Shown in pieces: positions 56,298 to 63,338 of a DNA stretch of 64,000 nucleotides. The notes under the pieces were generated by a model, which was given only the letters and a program-made list of their open reading frames with translations, was not told the origin of the DNA and did no database searches. A program made the translations under genes and the position numbers. Source of the DNA: Comamonas sp. Y33R10-2 (lineage in GTDB: Bacteria; Pseudomonadota; Gammaproteobacteria; Burkholderiales; Burkholderiaceae_C); assembly GCF_019355935.1 (NCBI RefSeq), contig NZ_CP079925.1, positions 1,054,001 through 1,118,000 on the forward strand, read 5' to 3'. Position 1 is the stretch's first letter. Every line of letters starts with the position of its first letter.

Positions 56298-57173
56298 ATG
56301 ACAGTGACTGCATCCATCCATACCGCCCCCCACTCCGGCGCTGCCCCTAAGCGCTATGCGCGCGTGCTCTCCATCGCTGGCTCGGACAGTGGCGGCGGCG
56401 CGGGTATTCAGGCTGACCTTAAGACCTTCGCGGCTCTTGGCTGCTATGGCATGACCGCAATTACCGCCATCACCGTGCAGAACACGTTGGGCGTGACTGG
56501 CATTCACGGTATTCCACTCGATACCGTGCGAGGCCAGATTGATGCCGTGGTGGAGGATATTGGTGTGGATGCTGTCAAGATCGGCATGCTGGCCACGCCT
56601 GAAGTCGTGACCGTTGTGGCAGATGCGATTCGTCGTCATAACCTCAAGAGCGTGGTGTTGGACCCGGTGATGGTCGCCACCAGCGGTGATCGTTTGATTG
56701 TTCCCGAGACGGCGCAGGCCTTGGTCAAAGAGCTGTTTCCACTGTGCACGGTCATCACGCCTAATTTAGATGAAGCTGCACTGCTGCTGGGGCGCAGCAT
56801 TGATGGCATTCCTGCACTGGATGCCGCAGTAGCAGATTTGCTCGCCATGGGCGCACCGGCAGTGTTGCTCAAGGGTGGGCATTTGAGCGGCAATGTGGTG
56901 ATGGATGTACTGGGTCAGCAAGGGCAAAGCGCTGGAGATTATTTGCGCTTGCAGTCTGAGCGCATTGCCACGCACAACGGTCATGGCACGGGCTGCACGC
57001 TGTCTTCGGCGATTGCTTCGTTTTTGGCGCAAGGGCTGGCGCTGGAGCAAGCGGTGACCGAAGCGCGCAGCTATATCCTCGGCGCCATTGAAGCTGGAGC
57101 CGATGTATATACAGGCCATGGCCAGGGCCCGCTGAACCACGGCTATGCGCCGTGCAAACAGCTGATTATTTAG
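56298..57173 (+). CDS. thiD: hydroxymethylpyrimidine (phosphate) kinase
   Basis: A 291-aa ribokinase-fold enzyme that phosphorylates HMP and then HMP phosphate. The N-terminal block VLSIAGSDSGGGAGIQADLKTFAALGCYGMTAITAITVQNTLGV, the core DPVMVATSGDRL, and the anion-hole motif HNGHGTGCTLSSAIA are all present. About 18 extra N-terminal residues precede the usual start. It is divergent from thiO. A palindrome CCATACGTATGG at 56270-56281 and GATAAT at 56284-56289 lie in its short upstream region. Its stop meets a repeat element. Confidence 0.95.
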   Translation: MTVTASIHTAPHSGAAPKRYARVLSIAGSDSGGGAGIQADLKTFAALGCYGMTAITAITVQNTLGVTGIHGIPLDTVRGQIDAVVEDIGVDAVKIGMLATPEVVTVVADAIRRHNLKSVVLDPVMVATSGDRLIVPETAQALVKELFPLCTVITPNLDEAALLLGRSIDGIPALDAAVADLLAMGAPAVLLKGGHLSGNVVMDVLGQQGQSAGDYLRLQSERIATHNGHGTGCTLSSAIASFLAQGLALEQAVTEARSYILGAIEAGADVYTGHGQGPLNHGYAPCKQLII

Positions 57174-57294
57174 AGCCGCTAACACCACCCTTGATACGTC
57201 GTTGCTTCGCCTTGTCGTACCTTTTGTACTGCCTGCGGCTTCGCCCCTCGTCTCAAACGCAAACCTGCGGTTTGCTGGGTTGTGTTAGCAGCTC
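57173..57294. repeat. 122-bp element with 18-bp terminal inverted repeats
   Basis: The ends 57173-57190 (GAGCCGCTAACACCACCC) and 57277-57294 are inverted copies with two mismatches. The inside has no ORF. Size, ends and position between two genes suggest a small non-autonomous repeat. A partly similar stretch (GGGCCGCTCACAACACCC) occurs at about 60165-60182. Confidence 0.55.
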
Positions 57295-57318
57295 TTAGTC
57301 CTCATAAGGGAGAGTGCG

Positions 57319-58047
57319 ATGCAGATGGTTCAACGTTTCTCTCTGTGCGCTGCTGTCATGACGGCTGCAGCCCTGCTGAGTGCTTGCAGCAGTCCTTCTC
57401 AGGCTCAGCCGAAAGTGAGTAAGGAGGACGTGTTGCTCATCAATGCCAAGTCGCTGAATGGACAACTGCTGGACGCTGCTCGCACGGGCGATGCTGACAA
57501 AGTGCAGCAATTGCTGGCACAGGGCGCTGAGGTAGATGCCCATGAGTGGCTTCTTACTGACACGCCGCTGCTGCTGGCTGTGCGCGGCAACCATGTGCCG
57601 GTAGCGCGATTGCTGCTGATGAATGGGGCGAATCCCAATTTTCAGAACGTGATCGATGACAGCGCTTTTTTGCTGGCAGGCGCGCTGGGCCGCACGGAGT
57701 TGGTGCGCTTGATGCTATCGCATGGGGCAAATCTCAAAATCACCAACCGCTTTGGAGGCACAGCGCTGATACCGGCTTGCGAGCGCGGCCATGTGCAGAC
57801 AGTGCAGGTGCTGATTGCCGCAGGCGTGGATGTGAACCATGTCAATCGCTTGGGCTGGACATGCCTGATGGAGGCTGTGGTGCTAAGCCAAGTCGGGCCC
57901 GAGCATCAGGCCATCATCCGAGCACTGATTGAGGCCAAAGCAGACCTTAACCTGCCCGACAAGAACGGTGTGACGGCGCTGGCCCACGCCCGTCAGCGCA
58001 ATCAGACTGAAGTCGTACACCTTCTGCAGGCAGCGGGTGCGCGTTGA
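57319..58047 (+). CDS. ankyrin-repeat lipoprotein
   Basis: A 242-aa protein with a lipoprotein signal (LLSACSS, Cys near residue 23), a short linker, then about five ankyrin repeats from about residue 45 to the end: LLDAARTGDADKVQQLLAQGAEVDA, TPLLLAVRGNHVPVARLLLMNGANPN, FLLAGALGRTELVRLMLSHGANLK, ALIPACERGHVQTVQVLIAAGVDVN and the last capped by TALAHARQRNQTEVVHLLQAAG. Ankyrin proteins bind partners; bacterial secreted ones often sit near catalase or stress genes, though not here. The ribosome binding site AAGGGAGAG precedes the ATG. Confidence 0.88.
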   Translation: MQMVQRFSLCAAVMTAAALLSACSSPSQAQPKVSKEDVLLINAKSLNGQLLDAARTGDADKVQQLLAQGAEVDAHEWLLTDTPLLLAVRGNHVPVARLLLMNGANPNFQNVIDDSAFLLAGALGRTELVRLMLSHGANLKITNRFGGTALIPACERGHVQTVQVLIAAGVDVNHVNRLGWTCLMEAVVLSQVGPEHQAIIRALIEAKADLNLPDKNGVTALAHARQRNQTEVVHLLQAAGAR

Positions 58048-58055
58048 CTTTAATG

Positions 58056-58104
58056 AAAACAAGCTTCAAGTGCATAAATCATCTAGGCTTGAAGCTATTG
58101 TTTT
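58056..58104 (+). terminator. stem-loop after the ankyrin gene
   Basis: GCTTCAAG (58063-58070) with CTTGAAGC (58088-58095), extendable by AAAACAA with TTGTTTT. A plausible terminator. Its right arm overlaps copy 2 of the short dispersed motif (58092-58113). Confidence 0.6.
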
Positions 58105-58285
58105 GATAGTGATTGCTTGTAATTGCTTGTAGTGCGATGAGGCGGCTACCGCGCGGTGTTGCAAATGACGCATTGCCGCCGCCGCCACCGCAAAGGTAGG
58201 CAGGGCCGAGCCCACGGCCGTCGTCACATAAGGCCCCAGGCGGTAGAGATAATGCCCAGCATGAGAGAAGGTAGGACTCGTCCAT

Positions 58286-58316
58286 AAAAAACCGCAGCAC
58301 TGTGGCTACGGTTTTT
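58286..58316. terminator. bidirectional terminator-like hairpin
   Basis: AAAAAACCG / CGGTTTTT with a 14-nt loop, 18 bp past the lipoprotein stop on the minus strand. The rest of 58048-58333 has no gene I can support. Confidence 0.7.
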
Positions 58317-58333
58317 AGTTCTGCTGATACGGC

Positions 58334-58690
58334 TTAACTGCGGTTATTGCGGCTGGAGCTACTCTCAGGCTCTGGGGCGCTGCGTTTTTCAGCCGCGTTT
58401 TGGCCTAGTACGGAGGGAACGCCCTCCATCTTGTTGGTGCGCATGTATTCATCCATGTCCTTCCAACCTGAAAACACCAGCGCTTTGGATGCTTTGGGGT
58501 TTAGTACGTAGCAATCTTCCAACCCACGCATGGCGTGGCGGCAGGCGCCGCCTATGGCCTTGGCCTCAGAATCTTTCGCCACAGCGCGTGGGTCCGGGCC
58601 TAGGCCGGGAATGTCTTCGATTTTGCAGCCTGCCAGCACCAGGGGCAGCAGGGCAATGGCAAGCGCGCGGGAGAGGTGGTTTGGCTTCAT
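58334..58690 (-). CDS. small lipoprotein of unknown function
   Basis: A 118-aa protein starting MKPNHLSRALAIALLPLVLAGC, a clear lipoprotein signal with the lipid-carrying Cys at 22. The mature part has two further Cys (GGACRHAMRGLEDCY), suggesting a disulfide, then SKALVFSGWKDMDEYMRTNKM, and a polar Ser/Glu-rich tail. No family is recognised. ATG 58690 is chosen because it opens the signal peptide; a longer frame from 58753 runs into the terminator region. Confidence 0.75.
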   Translation of the reverse strand: MKPNHLSRALAIALLPLVLAGCKIEDIPGLGPDPRAVAKDSEAKAIGGACRHAMRGLEDCYVLNPKASKALVFSGWKDMDEYMRTNKMEGVPSVLGQNAAEKRSAPEPESSSSRNNRS

Positions 58691-58769
58691 CTTGTCTGGG
58701 TATCGGCAAGCGCTGGAAAAAATTGAGGCTGAGCTTGAAATATCTCTCAACATTCAAGTTGGCGCAAAC

Positions 58770-58798
58770 AAAAAGGAGTGCACAGGGCACTCCTTTTT
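58770..58798. terminator. strong terminator between lipoprotein and yccA-like genes
   Basis: AAAAAGGAGTGC / GCACTCCTTTTT, a perfect 12-bp stem with a 5-nt loop. It probably ends the yccA-like transcript on the minus strand. A second small stem, TTCAGGC-AATC-GCCTGAA, follows at 58804-58821. Confidence 0.88.
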
Positions 58799-58826
58799 AG
58801 ACATTCAGGCAATCGCCTGAAGGCGC

Positions 58827-59519
58827 TTAGTCGCGTTCGCCGCCCATGATGCCCAGCAGTGCCAGCAGGCTCTGGAACACGTTGAACAGGTCCAAGTACA
58901 GCGACAGGGTAGCGCTGATGTAGTTGGTTTCGCCGCCGTCGATGATCTGCTTGAGGTCATACAACATGTAGGCAGAGAAGATGCCGATAGCCAGCATAGA
59001 CAAAGCCATCATGCCAGCGCTAGAGCCGACAAACACGTTGATGATGCCGCCCACCATCAGCACCAGAGCGCCGACGAACAGGAACTTGCCCATTCCCGAC
59101 AGATCACGCTTGATCACCGTGGCCAGCATGGCCATGACGAAGAAGATACCTGCCGTGCCGGCAAAGGCCGTCATGATCAGTTGTGTACCATTTGAGAAGC
59201 CCAAAATCATGCCGATCATGCGCGAGAGCATCAGGCCCATGAAGAAGGTGAAGCCCAGCAGCACAGGCACGCCTGCTGCAGTGTGCTTGGTCTTTTGAAT
59301 GGCGTACATGAAGCCGAAGGCGCCGCCCATGAACACCAGTAGGCCCGTAAAGCCTGTCAACGAGCGGGTGATGCCGGTGGCCACGCCCAGCCAAGCGCCC
59401 AGCACGGTAGGTAAGAGGCTTAGTGCCAGCAGCCAATATGTGTTGCGCAAGACACGGTTGCGCTCTTGCTGCGAGACACCGTAGCCCGCAGTGCCCAGTG
59501 TGGTGACTTGTTCGTTCAT
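58827..59519 (-). CDS. Bax inhibitor-1/YccA family membrane protein
   Basis: A 230-aa inner-membrane protein with seven hydrophobic segments (from YWLLALSLLPTVLGAWLGVA to FNVFQSLLALLGIMGG), typical of the TMBIM/UPF0005 family. The conserved ISAYMLYDLKQIIDGGETNYI-like block (FSAYMLYDLKQIIDGG) is near residue 190. E. coli YccA modulates the FtsH protease; related BsYetJ is a calcium leak channel. Either role is possible. The ATG at 59519 has AGGAGGAAT nearby upstream. Confidence 0.92.
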   Translation of the reverse strand: MNEQVTTLGTAGYGVSQQERNRVLRNTYWLLALSLLPTVLGAWLGVATGITRSLTGFTGLLVFMGGAFGFMYAIQKTKHTAAGVPVLLGFTFFMGLMLSRMIGMILGFSNGTQLIMTAFAGTAGIFFVMAMLATVIKRDLSGMGKFLFVGALVLMVGGIINVFVGSSAGMMALSMLAIGIFSAYMLYDLKQIIDGGETNYISATLSLYLDLFNVFQSLLALLGIMGGERD

Positions 59520-59712
59520 GTAGCCATTCCTCCTTCAGGAAATTTATGTAAAAACATTGTCATTCTAGGTGGGGGTGTTGAGAAGCTTTTGCAATACCCG
59601 GATGCACTGGGGCAGTTTTAGGATGAAATGTTTTGCGCATGGCATCTACTTTGGCCTTCCAAGTACAGAATATCCTCTCTATATTGATATCACAACGGAG
59701 CTTTGCACCTAT

Positions 59713-60120
59713 ATGAAGACCAAGCATGAACTCGAACTGGCCGACGTGAAAGCCATTGCAGCAGCCGCTGAAGCCGAAGCGCTCAAGCACAACTGGCCTG
59801 TGACGATCTCCATCGTGGATGACGGCGGTCACTTGCTGCTGCTGCAACGCATGGATGGTGCTGCAGCGATCTCAGCGCACATCGCCCCTGCTAAGGCACG
59901 CTCTGCTGCTATTGGCCGCAAAGACACCAAGGCGTTTGAGGACATGATCAACAATGGCCGCACAGCTTTCTTGAGCGCGCCTTTTGTGGATGGTCTGCTC
60001 GAAGGTGGCGTAGTTATCGTTAAAGATGGCCAAATCTTGGGTGCGGTGGGTGTGTCTGGCGTGAAGGCCAGTGAAGATGCACAGGTTGCCAAAGCAGGTA
60101 TTGCTGCTTTGGGTCTGTAA
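59713..60120 (+). CDS. GlcG/HbpS-family protein
   Basis: A 135-aa cytoplasmic protein of the GlcG/HbpS (DUF336) family: LELADVKAIAAAAEAEALKHNWPVTISIVDDGGHLLLLQRMDGA, then IAPAKARSAAIGRKDTKAFEDMI and GGVVIVKDGQILGAVGVSGVKASEDAQVAKAG. Family members bind heme or corrin-like cofactors or act with glycolate use; the exact job here is not known. ATG 59713 is the natural start; the longer frame has no family match. It could relate to the heme and iron block that follows. Confidence 0.85.
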   Translation: MKTKHELELADVKAIAAAAEAEALKHNWPVTISIVDDGGHLLLLQRMDGAAAISAHIAPAKARSAAIGRKDTKAFEDMINNGRTAFLSAPFVDGLLEGGVVIVKDGQILGAVGVSGVKASEDAQVAKAGIAALGL

Positions 60121-60213
60121 TTCAAGCCTTGTGTGAGCGGTTCTGCCCGACTGGGCTAGATTAAGGGCCGCTCACAACACCCTTTGGTTAGCTGTTTGGT
60201 GCTAACGGTTCTA

Positions 60214-60257
60214 AAAACAAAACCCCTGCCGCTTGATGCGCGCAGGGGTTTTGTTTT
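60214..60257 (+). terminator. strong terminator after the GlcG-like gene
   Basis: Perfect 16-bp stem AAAACAAAACCCCTGC / GCAGGGGTTTTGTTTT, 12-nt loop. The rest of the 60121-60388 gap shows no gene. Confidence 0.92.
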
Positions 60258-60388
60258 GAATGCTTGTGAGTAAAAAGCGCGTGGCTATTGAGGTGTGAGC
60301 GAAAGAGAGGGCTTGCGCTCTACAGCAACTGTGGCTGGCGAATACGACACTTTCGGTGTCGCCCCACGATGAAACGGTTAGAAGTAAT

Positions 60389-60598
60389 CTATTTGGTCAG
60401 AATAAGTTTGCCCAGCTTGGTCGCTTGCAGACGGTATGGCATACCGTTGTGCACAATGGTGATGGCTTTTTGTCCATTGAGCAGCATTGCACTGTCTACG
60501 CCGATGTGAACGTTTTCAATGGCTGCCGAGCTTGCAGCAACCATCGGTGTGGCTCCAAGTTGACTGGGCTGTGAGGTCGCAACAAGCGATGCAGACAT
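60389..60598 (-). CDS. hemP: hemin uptake protein HemP
   Basis: A 69-aa protein whose C-terminal half (SAMLLNGQKAITIVHNGMPYRLQATKLGKLILTK) matches the HemP family, in which the end reads YRLxxTxxGKLILTK. In betaproteobacteria HemP/HmuP is reported to be needed for expression of heme receptor genes under iron limitation. AAGGAG precedes the ATG and two Fur-like boxes lie just upstream. No heme receptor gene is in the window. Confidence 0.9.
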   Translation of the reverse strand: MSASLVATSQPSQLGATPMVAASSAAIENVHIGVDSAMLLNGQKAITIVHNGMPYRLQATKLGKLILTK

Positions 60599-60625
60599 GC
60601 CGGAACTCCTTAATTTCTAAACTGA

Positions 60626-60644
60626 GTTAATGATAACGATTCTC
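60626..60644. promoter_or_regulatory. Fur box upstream of hemP
   Basis: GTTAATGATAACGATTCTC matches the 19-bp Fur consensus GATAATGATAATCATTATC at 15 positions. It is 28 bp before the hemP start, so it covers the likely promoter. Confidence 0.8.
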
Positions 60645-60653
60645 AGTTAAATT

Positions 60654-60672
60654 GCAAGTGATAACGACTCTC
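60654..60672. promoter_or_regulatory. second, weaker Fur box upstream of hemP
   Basis: GCAAGTGATAACGACTCTC matches the Fur consensus at 12 of 19 positions and repeats the TGATAACGA.TCTC core of the first box 28 bp away, consistent with cooperative binding. Confidence 0.55.
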
Positions 60673-60844
60673 ATTTCGTAAATATTTTGCAAAATAGCTA
60701 GCGCGGCAAGGCCTAGGTGGCTAATGGGGACTTAGCGAGCATGTTGTGGCCATGAATTGAGAGAGATAAATTATCTAAATTAATAGCAGAAGGTCTATGT
60801 AAATCAATGGCTGTAGGCTTTTTATATTGATTTTCAATAAAAAA

Positions 60845-60865
60845 ACGGCCCTTGCTAAGGGCCGT
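60845..60865 (-). terminator. terminator of tonB-exbB-exbD
   Basis: On the minus strand ACGGCCCTT-AGC-AAGGGCCGT followed by TTTTTTT, 23 bp past exbD. Confidence 0.92.
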
Positions 60866-60888
60866 CGATTGCAGAGCTAGGCTGCTGA

Positions 60889-61305
60889 TTATTTGGCGGG
60901 ATCAGTCACAAAACCAATCTTTTTGACGCCAGCGCGCTGGGCGGCAGCCATGGCCTGAGCCACGCGTTCGTAGCGCACATCTTTATCGCCGCGAATATGC
61001 AGGTCAGCCTGAGGCTCTTTAGCAGCCTCGGCCAGCAGGTTGGTTTCAAGCTGCTCGTCGCTTACTTCTTGCGTATTCCAAGAGTATTTGCCATCAGCGG
61101 TGATACCCAACTGCACAGTGGCAGGCTTGGTCTCTTCAGGCTGATTGGTGGCGCGCGGTAGCTCCACATTCACAGAGTGGTTCATCACGGGTACGGTGAT
61201 GATGAAGATGATCAGCAGTACCAACATGACGTCCACCAAAGGCGTCATATTGATCTCATTCATCACCTCATCACTGTCCCCATCGTCCATGGTTCCGAAT
61301 GACAT
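60889..61305 (-). CDS. exbD: TonB energising protein ExbD
   Basis: A 138-aa inner-membrane protein with one transmembrane helix (VDVMLVLLIIFIITVPVM, about 24-41) whose Asp at about 25 (PLVDVMLVLL) is the proton-carrying residue of the ExbD/TolR family, followed by a periplasmic domain. It starts 3 bp after exbB, so they are co-translated. With ExbB and TonB it powers TonB-dependent outer-membrane receptors. Confidence 0.95.
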   Translation of the reverse strand: MSFGTMDDGDSDEVMNEINMTPLVDVMLVLLIIFIITVPVMNHSVNVELPRATNQPEETKPATVQLGITADGKYSWNTQEVSDEQLETNLLAEAAKEPQADLHIRGDKDVRYERVAQAMAAAQRAGVKKIGFVTDPAK

Positions 61306-61308
61306 GGC

Positions 61309-62031
61309 TTAAGCGCCTTTCTTCAATGGCAGTACGTTGCCAGAAGCTTGGCCTTCCACGGTAACGCGGGCGCCGGTCACAAAGTAGGCGTGCACGTCGT
61401 GGCCAAAGCTATTGAGCGTGTTCAAAATACCCTTGTTGCCGCGCACCAGTGCGTTGTAGCCCAGCACGGCTGGAATGGCGACGGCCAGACCCAAGGCGGT
61501 CATGATCAGCGCTTCGCCGATGGGGCCGGCCACCTTGTCGATCGAGGATTGGCCCGAGGTGCCAATAGCGACCAGTGCGTGGTAAATGCCCCAGACCGTA
61601 CCGAACAAGCCGATAAACGGAGCCGTAGAGCCGACGGACGCCAAAATGGCCAGGCCCGATTGCAGGCGAGCTGTGAACTCATTAATGCCATTGCGCAGGC
61701 AGCGGGTCACCCAGTCGCTGATGTCTAGGGTGTCATGGAGGTGGGCGCTGGTCTTGCGGTGGTGGGCAGAAGCTTCGCGGCCTTCGAGCACCATGAAGCG
61801 AAATGGGTTTTGCTTGTCATCGCCCAGCTTTTGCAAGCCAGCGGCCATGTCCGCACTATGCCAAAAGTCTTGCGATTGGTTGGCGAACTTTTTGAACTTC
61901 ATCAAGTCCAGCGCCTTGATGATGATGACCAGCCAAGAGGCCACTGACATGGCCACCAAAATGATGGCCACGGCCTTGGTCACGAAGTCGCCCTGTGTCC
62001 AGACGTGTGCAATGCCGAATTGGGATTCCAT
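61309..62031 (-). CDS. exbB: TonB energising protein ExbB
   Basis: A 240-aa inner-membrane protein of the MotA/TolQ/ExbB family. Membrane segments are about 16-38 (FVTKAVAIILVAMSVASWLVIIIKAL), about 130-150 and about 170-195. The typical block LAILASVGSTAPFIGLFGTVWGIYHALVAI and the GPIGEALIMTALGLAVAIPAVLGYNALVR segment are present. AGGAG precedes ATG 62031. Confidence 0.95.
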   Translation of the reverse strand: MESQFGIAHVWTQGDFVTKAVAIILVAMSVASWLVIIIKALDLMKFKKFANQSQDFWHSADMAAGLQKLGDDKQNPFRFMVLEGREASAHHRKTSAHLHDTLDISDWVTRCLRNGINEFTARLQSGLAILASVGSTAPFIGLFGTVWGIYHALVAIGTSGQSSIDKVAGPIGEALIMTALGLAVAIPAVLGYNALVRGNKGILNTLNSFGHDVHAYFVTGARVTVEGQASGNVLPLKKGA

Positions 62032-62054
62032 GGGTACTCCTGAGAACTTCTGAA

Positions 62055-62795
62055 TTATTTGAGAACAAAATTGATGGGGACAATGTGCCACATGGGTTCG
62101 GGCACACCGTTGCGCTTGCCGGGAACAAATCTCCAGCGTTGCACAGTGTTGATTGCAGCTTCATCCAAGCGCTCAAAGCCGCTGGACTGCTTGACATCGA
62201 TTTTCTCAGGCTGGCCCTGAGCGTTGATATAAACGCGCAGCAGCACTTTGCCTTGCTCGCCCATACGCTTGCTCACCGAGGGATAGGCGGGTGATGGGTT
62301 GTTCAGATAAGCCGCATTGCTTGAAGGCTGCTCCACCTGAGCCGGGGCCGGTGGTGCGGGAGGTGCAGGTGGGGCGGGCGGTGCTGGTGGAGCAGGGGGC
62401 GCTGGAGGCGCCGGTGGGGCATTGTCAGCCTTGCTGTCGTTGTCTTCCAATGCTCCCTTTGGGGCGGAAGGTGCAGGCGTTGTGTCTTTGATAGCCTTGG
62501 GCAGCGGCGGCGCTTTTTTTGTCTCCGTCTTGGGCTGAGCCTTCGGCTGAGGCTGCGGTGCTGGCTTGGGGGGCGCTGCTGGTGGCGGAGGGGAAGGCGG
62601 TGCGGGCGTTGGCGCAGGAGGCGCCACAAACTCTGCAATCACGCTAGCGGGAATCACTATCTCTGCTGGTTTTTGTTGGGCAAAGCCATGCTGCATGGCC
62701 CACAGGGCAGCAGCGTGCACAACCACCACCGCACCAGCAACTGCCATATTGCGGCTGAGGCCGCTGGCAGGTGCAAATTGATCAGACTGGGACAT
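62055..62795 (-). CDS. tonB: TonB protein
   Basis: A 246-aa energy-transducing protein. An N-terminal membrane helix (about 15-35, NMAVAGAVVVVHAAALWAMQHG) carries the conserved His near residue 28. The middle is a rigid Pro/Ala/Lys region with a long run of PPA repeats (about residues 125-152) spanning the periplasm. The C-terminal domain (NPSPAYPSVSKRMGEQGKVLLRVYINAQGQ, then RWRFVPGKRNGVPEPMWHIVPINFVLK) contacts receptor TonB boxes. The start at 62795 is chosen to begin before the helix; there is no good ribosome binding site. Confidence 0.94.
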   Translation of the reverse strand: MSQSDQFAPASGLSRNMAVAGAVVVVHAAALWAMQHGFAQQKPAEIVIPASVIAEFVAPPAPTPAPPSPPPPAAPPKPAPQPQPKAQPKTETKKAPPLPKAIKDTTPAPSAPKGALEDNDSKADNAPPAPPAPPAPPAPPAPPAPPAPPAPAQVEQPSSNAAYLNNPSPAYPSVSKRMGEQGKVLLRVYINAQGQPEKIDVKQSSGFERLDEAAINTVQRWRFVPGKRNGVPEPMWHIVPINFVLK

Positions 62796-62955
62796 AAGAG
62801 CGGAAAGTGCCACCAGTGAATGCTGGAGCAAGTAAAGAAAAGCGCTGGTTACTGCGAGTGGGGGAGTTTATAAGGCAAAAGAAATTAATCGCAGAGGTCG
62901 CTGGTTAAGCACCATCAATCACGAAAAATCCACTATGAGCATGCCATCACAAGAA

Positions 62956-63249
62956 TCAGACTGCCGACAAGGGCTGAGAAGATAGTGAGGTGGGCCATGC
63001 TTTGCTCTCCAGAATTTTGGTGGCAAGCTGAACTGTTTGTACCGGCGCACAGGCATGTGCTTCGTTGTGAATGGCCGCAATAGGGCGGCTCGCGCTGCAC
63101 TGGGCAACCACATCGCGTGCGCAGCCTTCGCAGCGCCCACATTGCGTGGCGACTCCCAGTTCAAATTGGATTTCGTCAAAGCTCATCCCCGCATGGGCGT
63201 GGCGTGCTATTTCTCGGTCAGAAACCCGGCGGCATACACAGACGATCAT
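62956..63249 (-). CDS. bfd: bacterioferritin-associated ferredoxin (Bfd-like)
   Basis: A 97-aa protein with a Bfd-type [2Fe-2S] domain: Cys4, Cys6, Cys37 and Cys40 (MIVCVCRRVSDREI, then TQCGRCEGCARDVV), plus an extra Cys43. Bfd hands electrons to bacterioferritin to release stored iron under starvation. The C-terminal 40 residues are longer than in E. coli Bfd (64 aa). A Fur-like site lies upstream. The frame extends upstream of ATG 63249 but the domain begins here. Confidence 0.85.
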   Translation of the reverse strand: MIVCVCRRVSDREIARHAHAGMSFDEIQFELGVATQCGRCEGCARDVVAQCSASRPIAAIHNEAHACAPVQTVQLATKILESKAWPTSLSSQPLSAV

Positions 63250-63294
63250 GGCTACAGGCAGTTGTTGCTGGCTATTGATGTGATAGGTTGAGTA

Positions 63295-63317
63295 TAAATG
63301 AGAATCCGTCGCATTTG
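63295..63317. promoter_or_regulatory. possible Fur site upstream of bfd
   Basis: ATAAATGAGAATCCGTCGC and the bases that follow match the Fur consensus at about 11 of 19 positions, with the AATGAnAATC core intact. It lies 46 bp before bfd and near the end of the oxidase gene. Confidence 0.4.
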
Positions 63318-63338
63318 CAATGCATGCCAGCGAATTAA

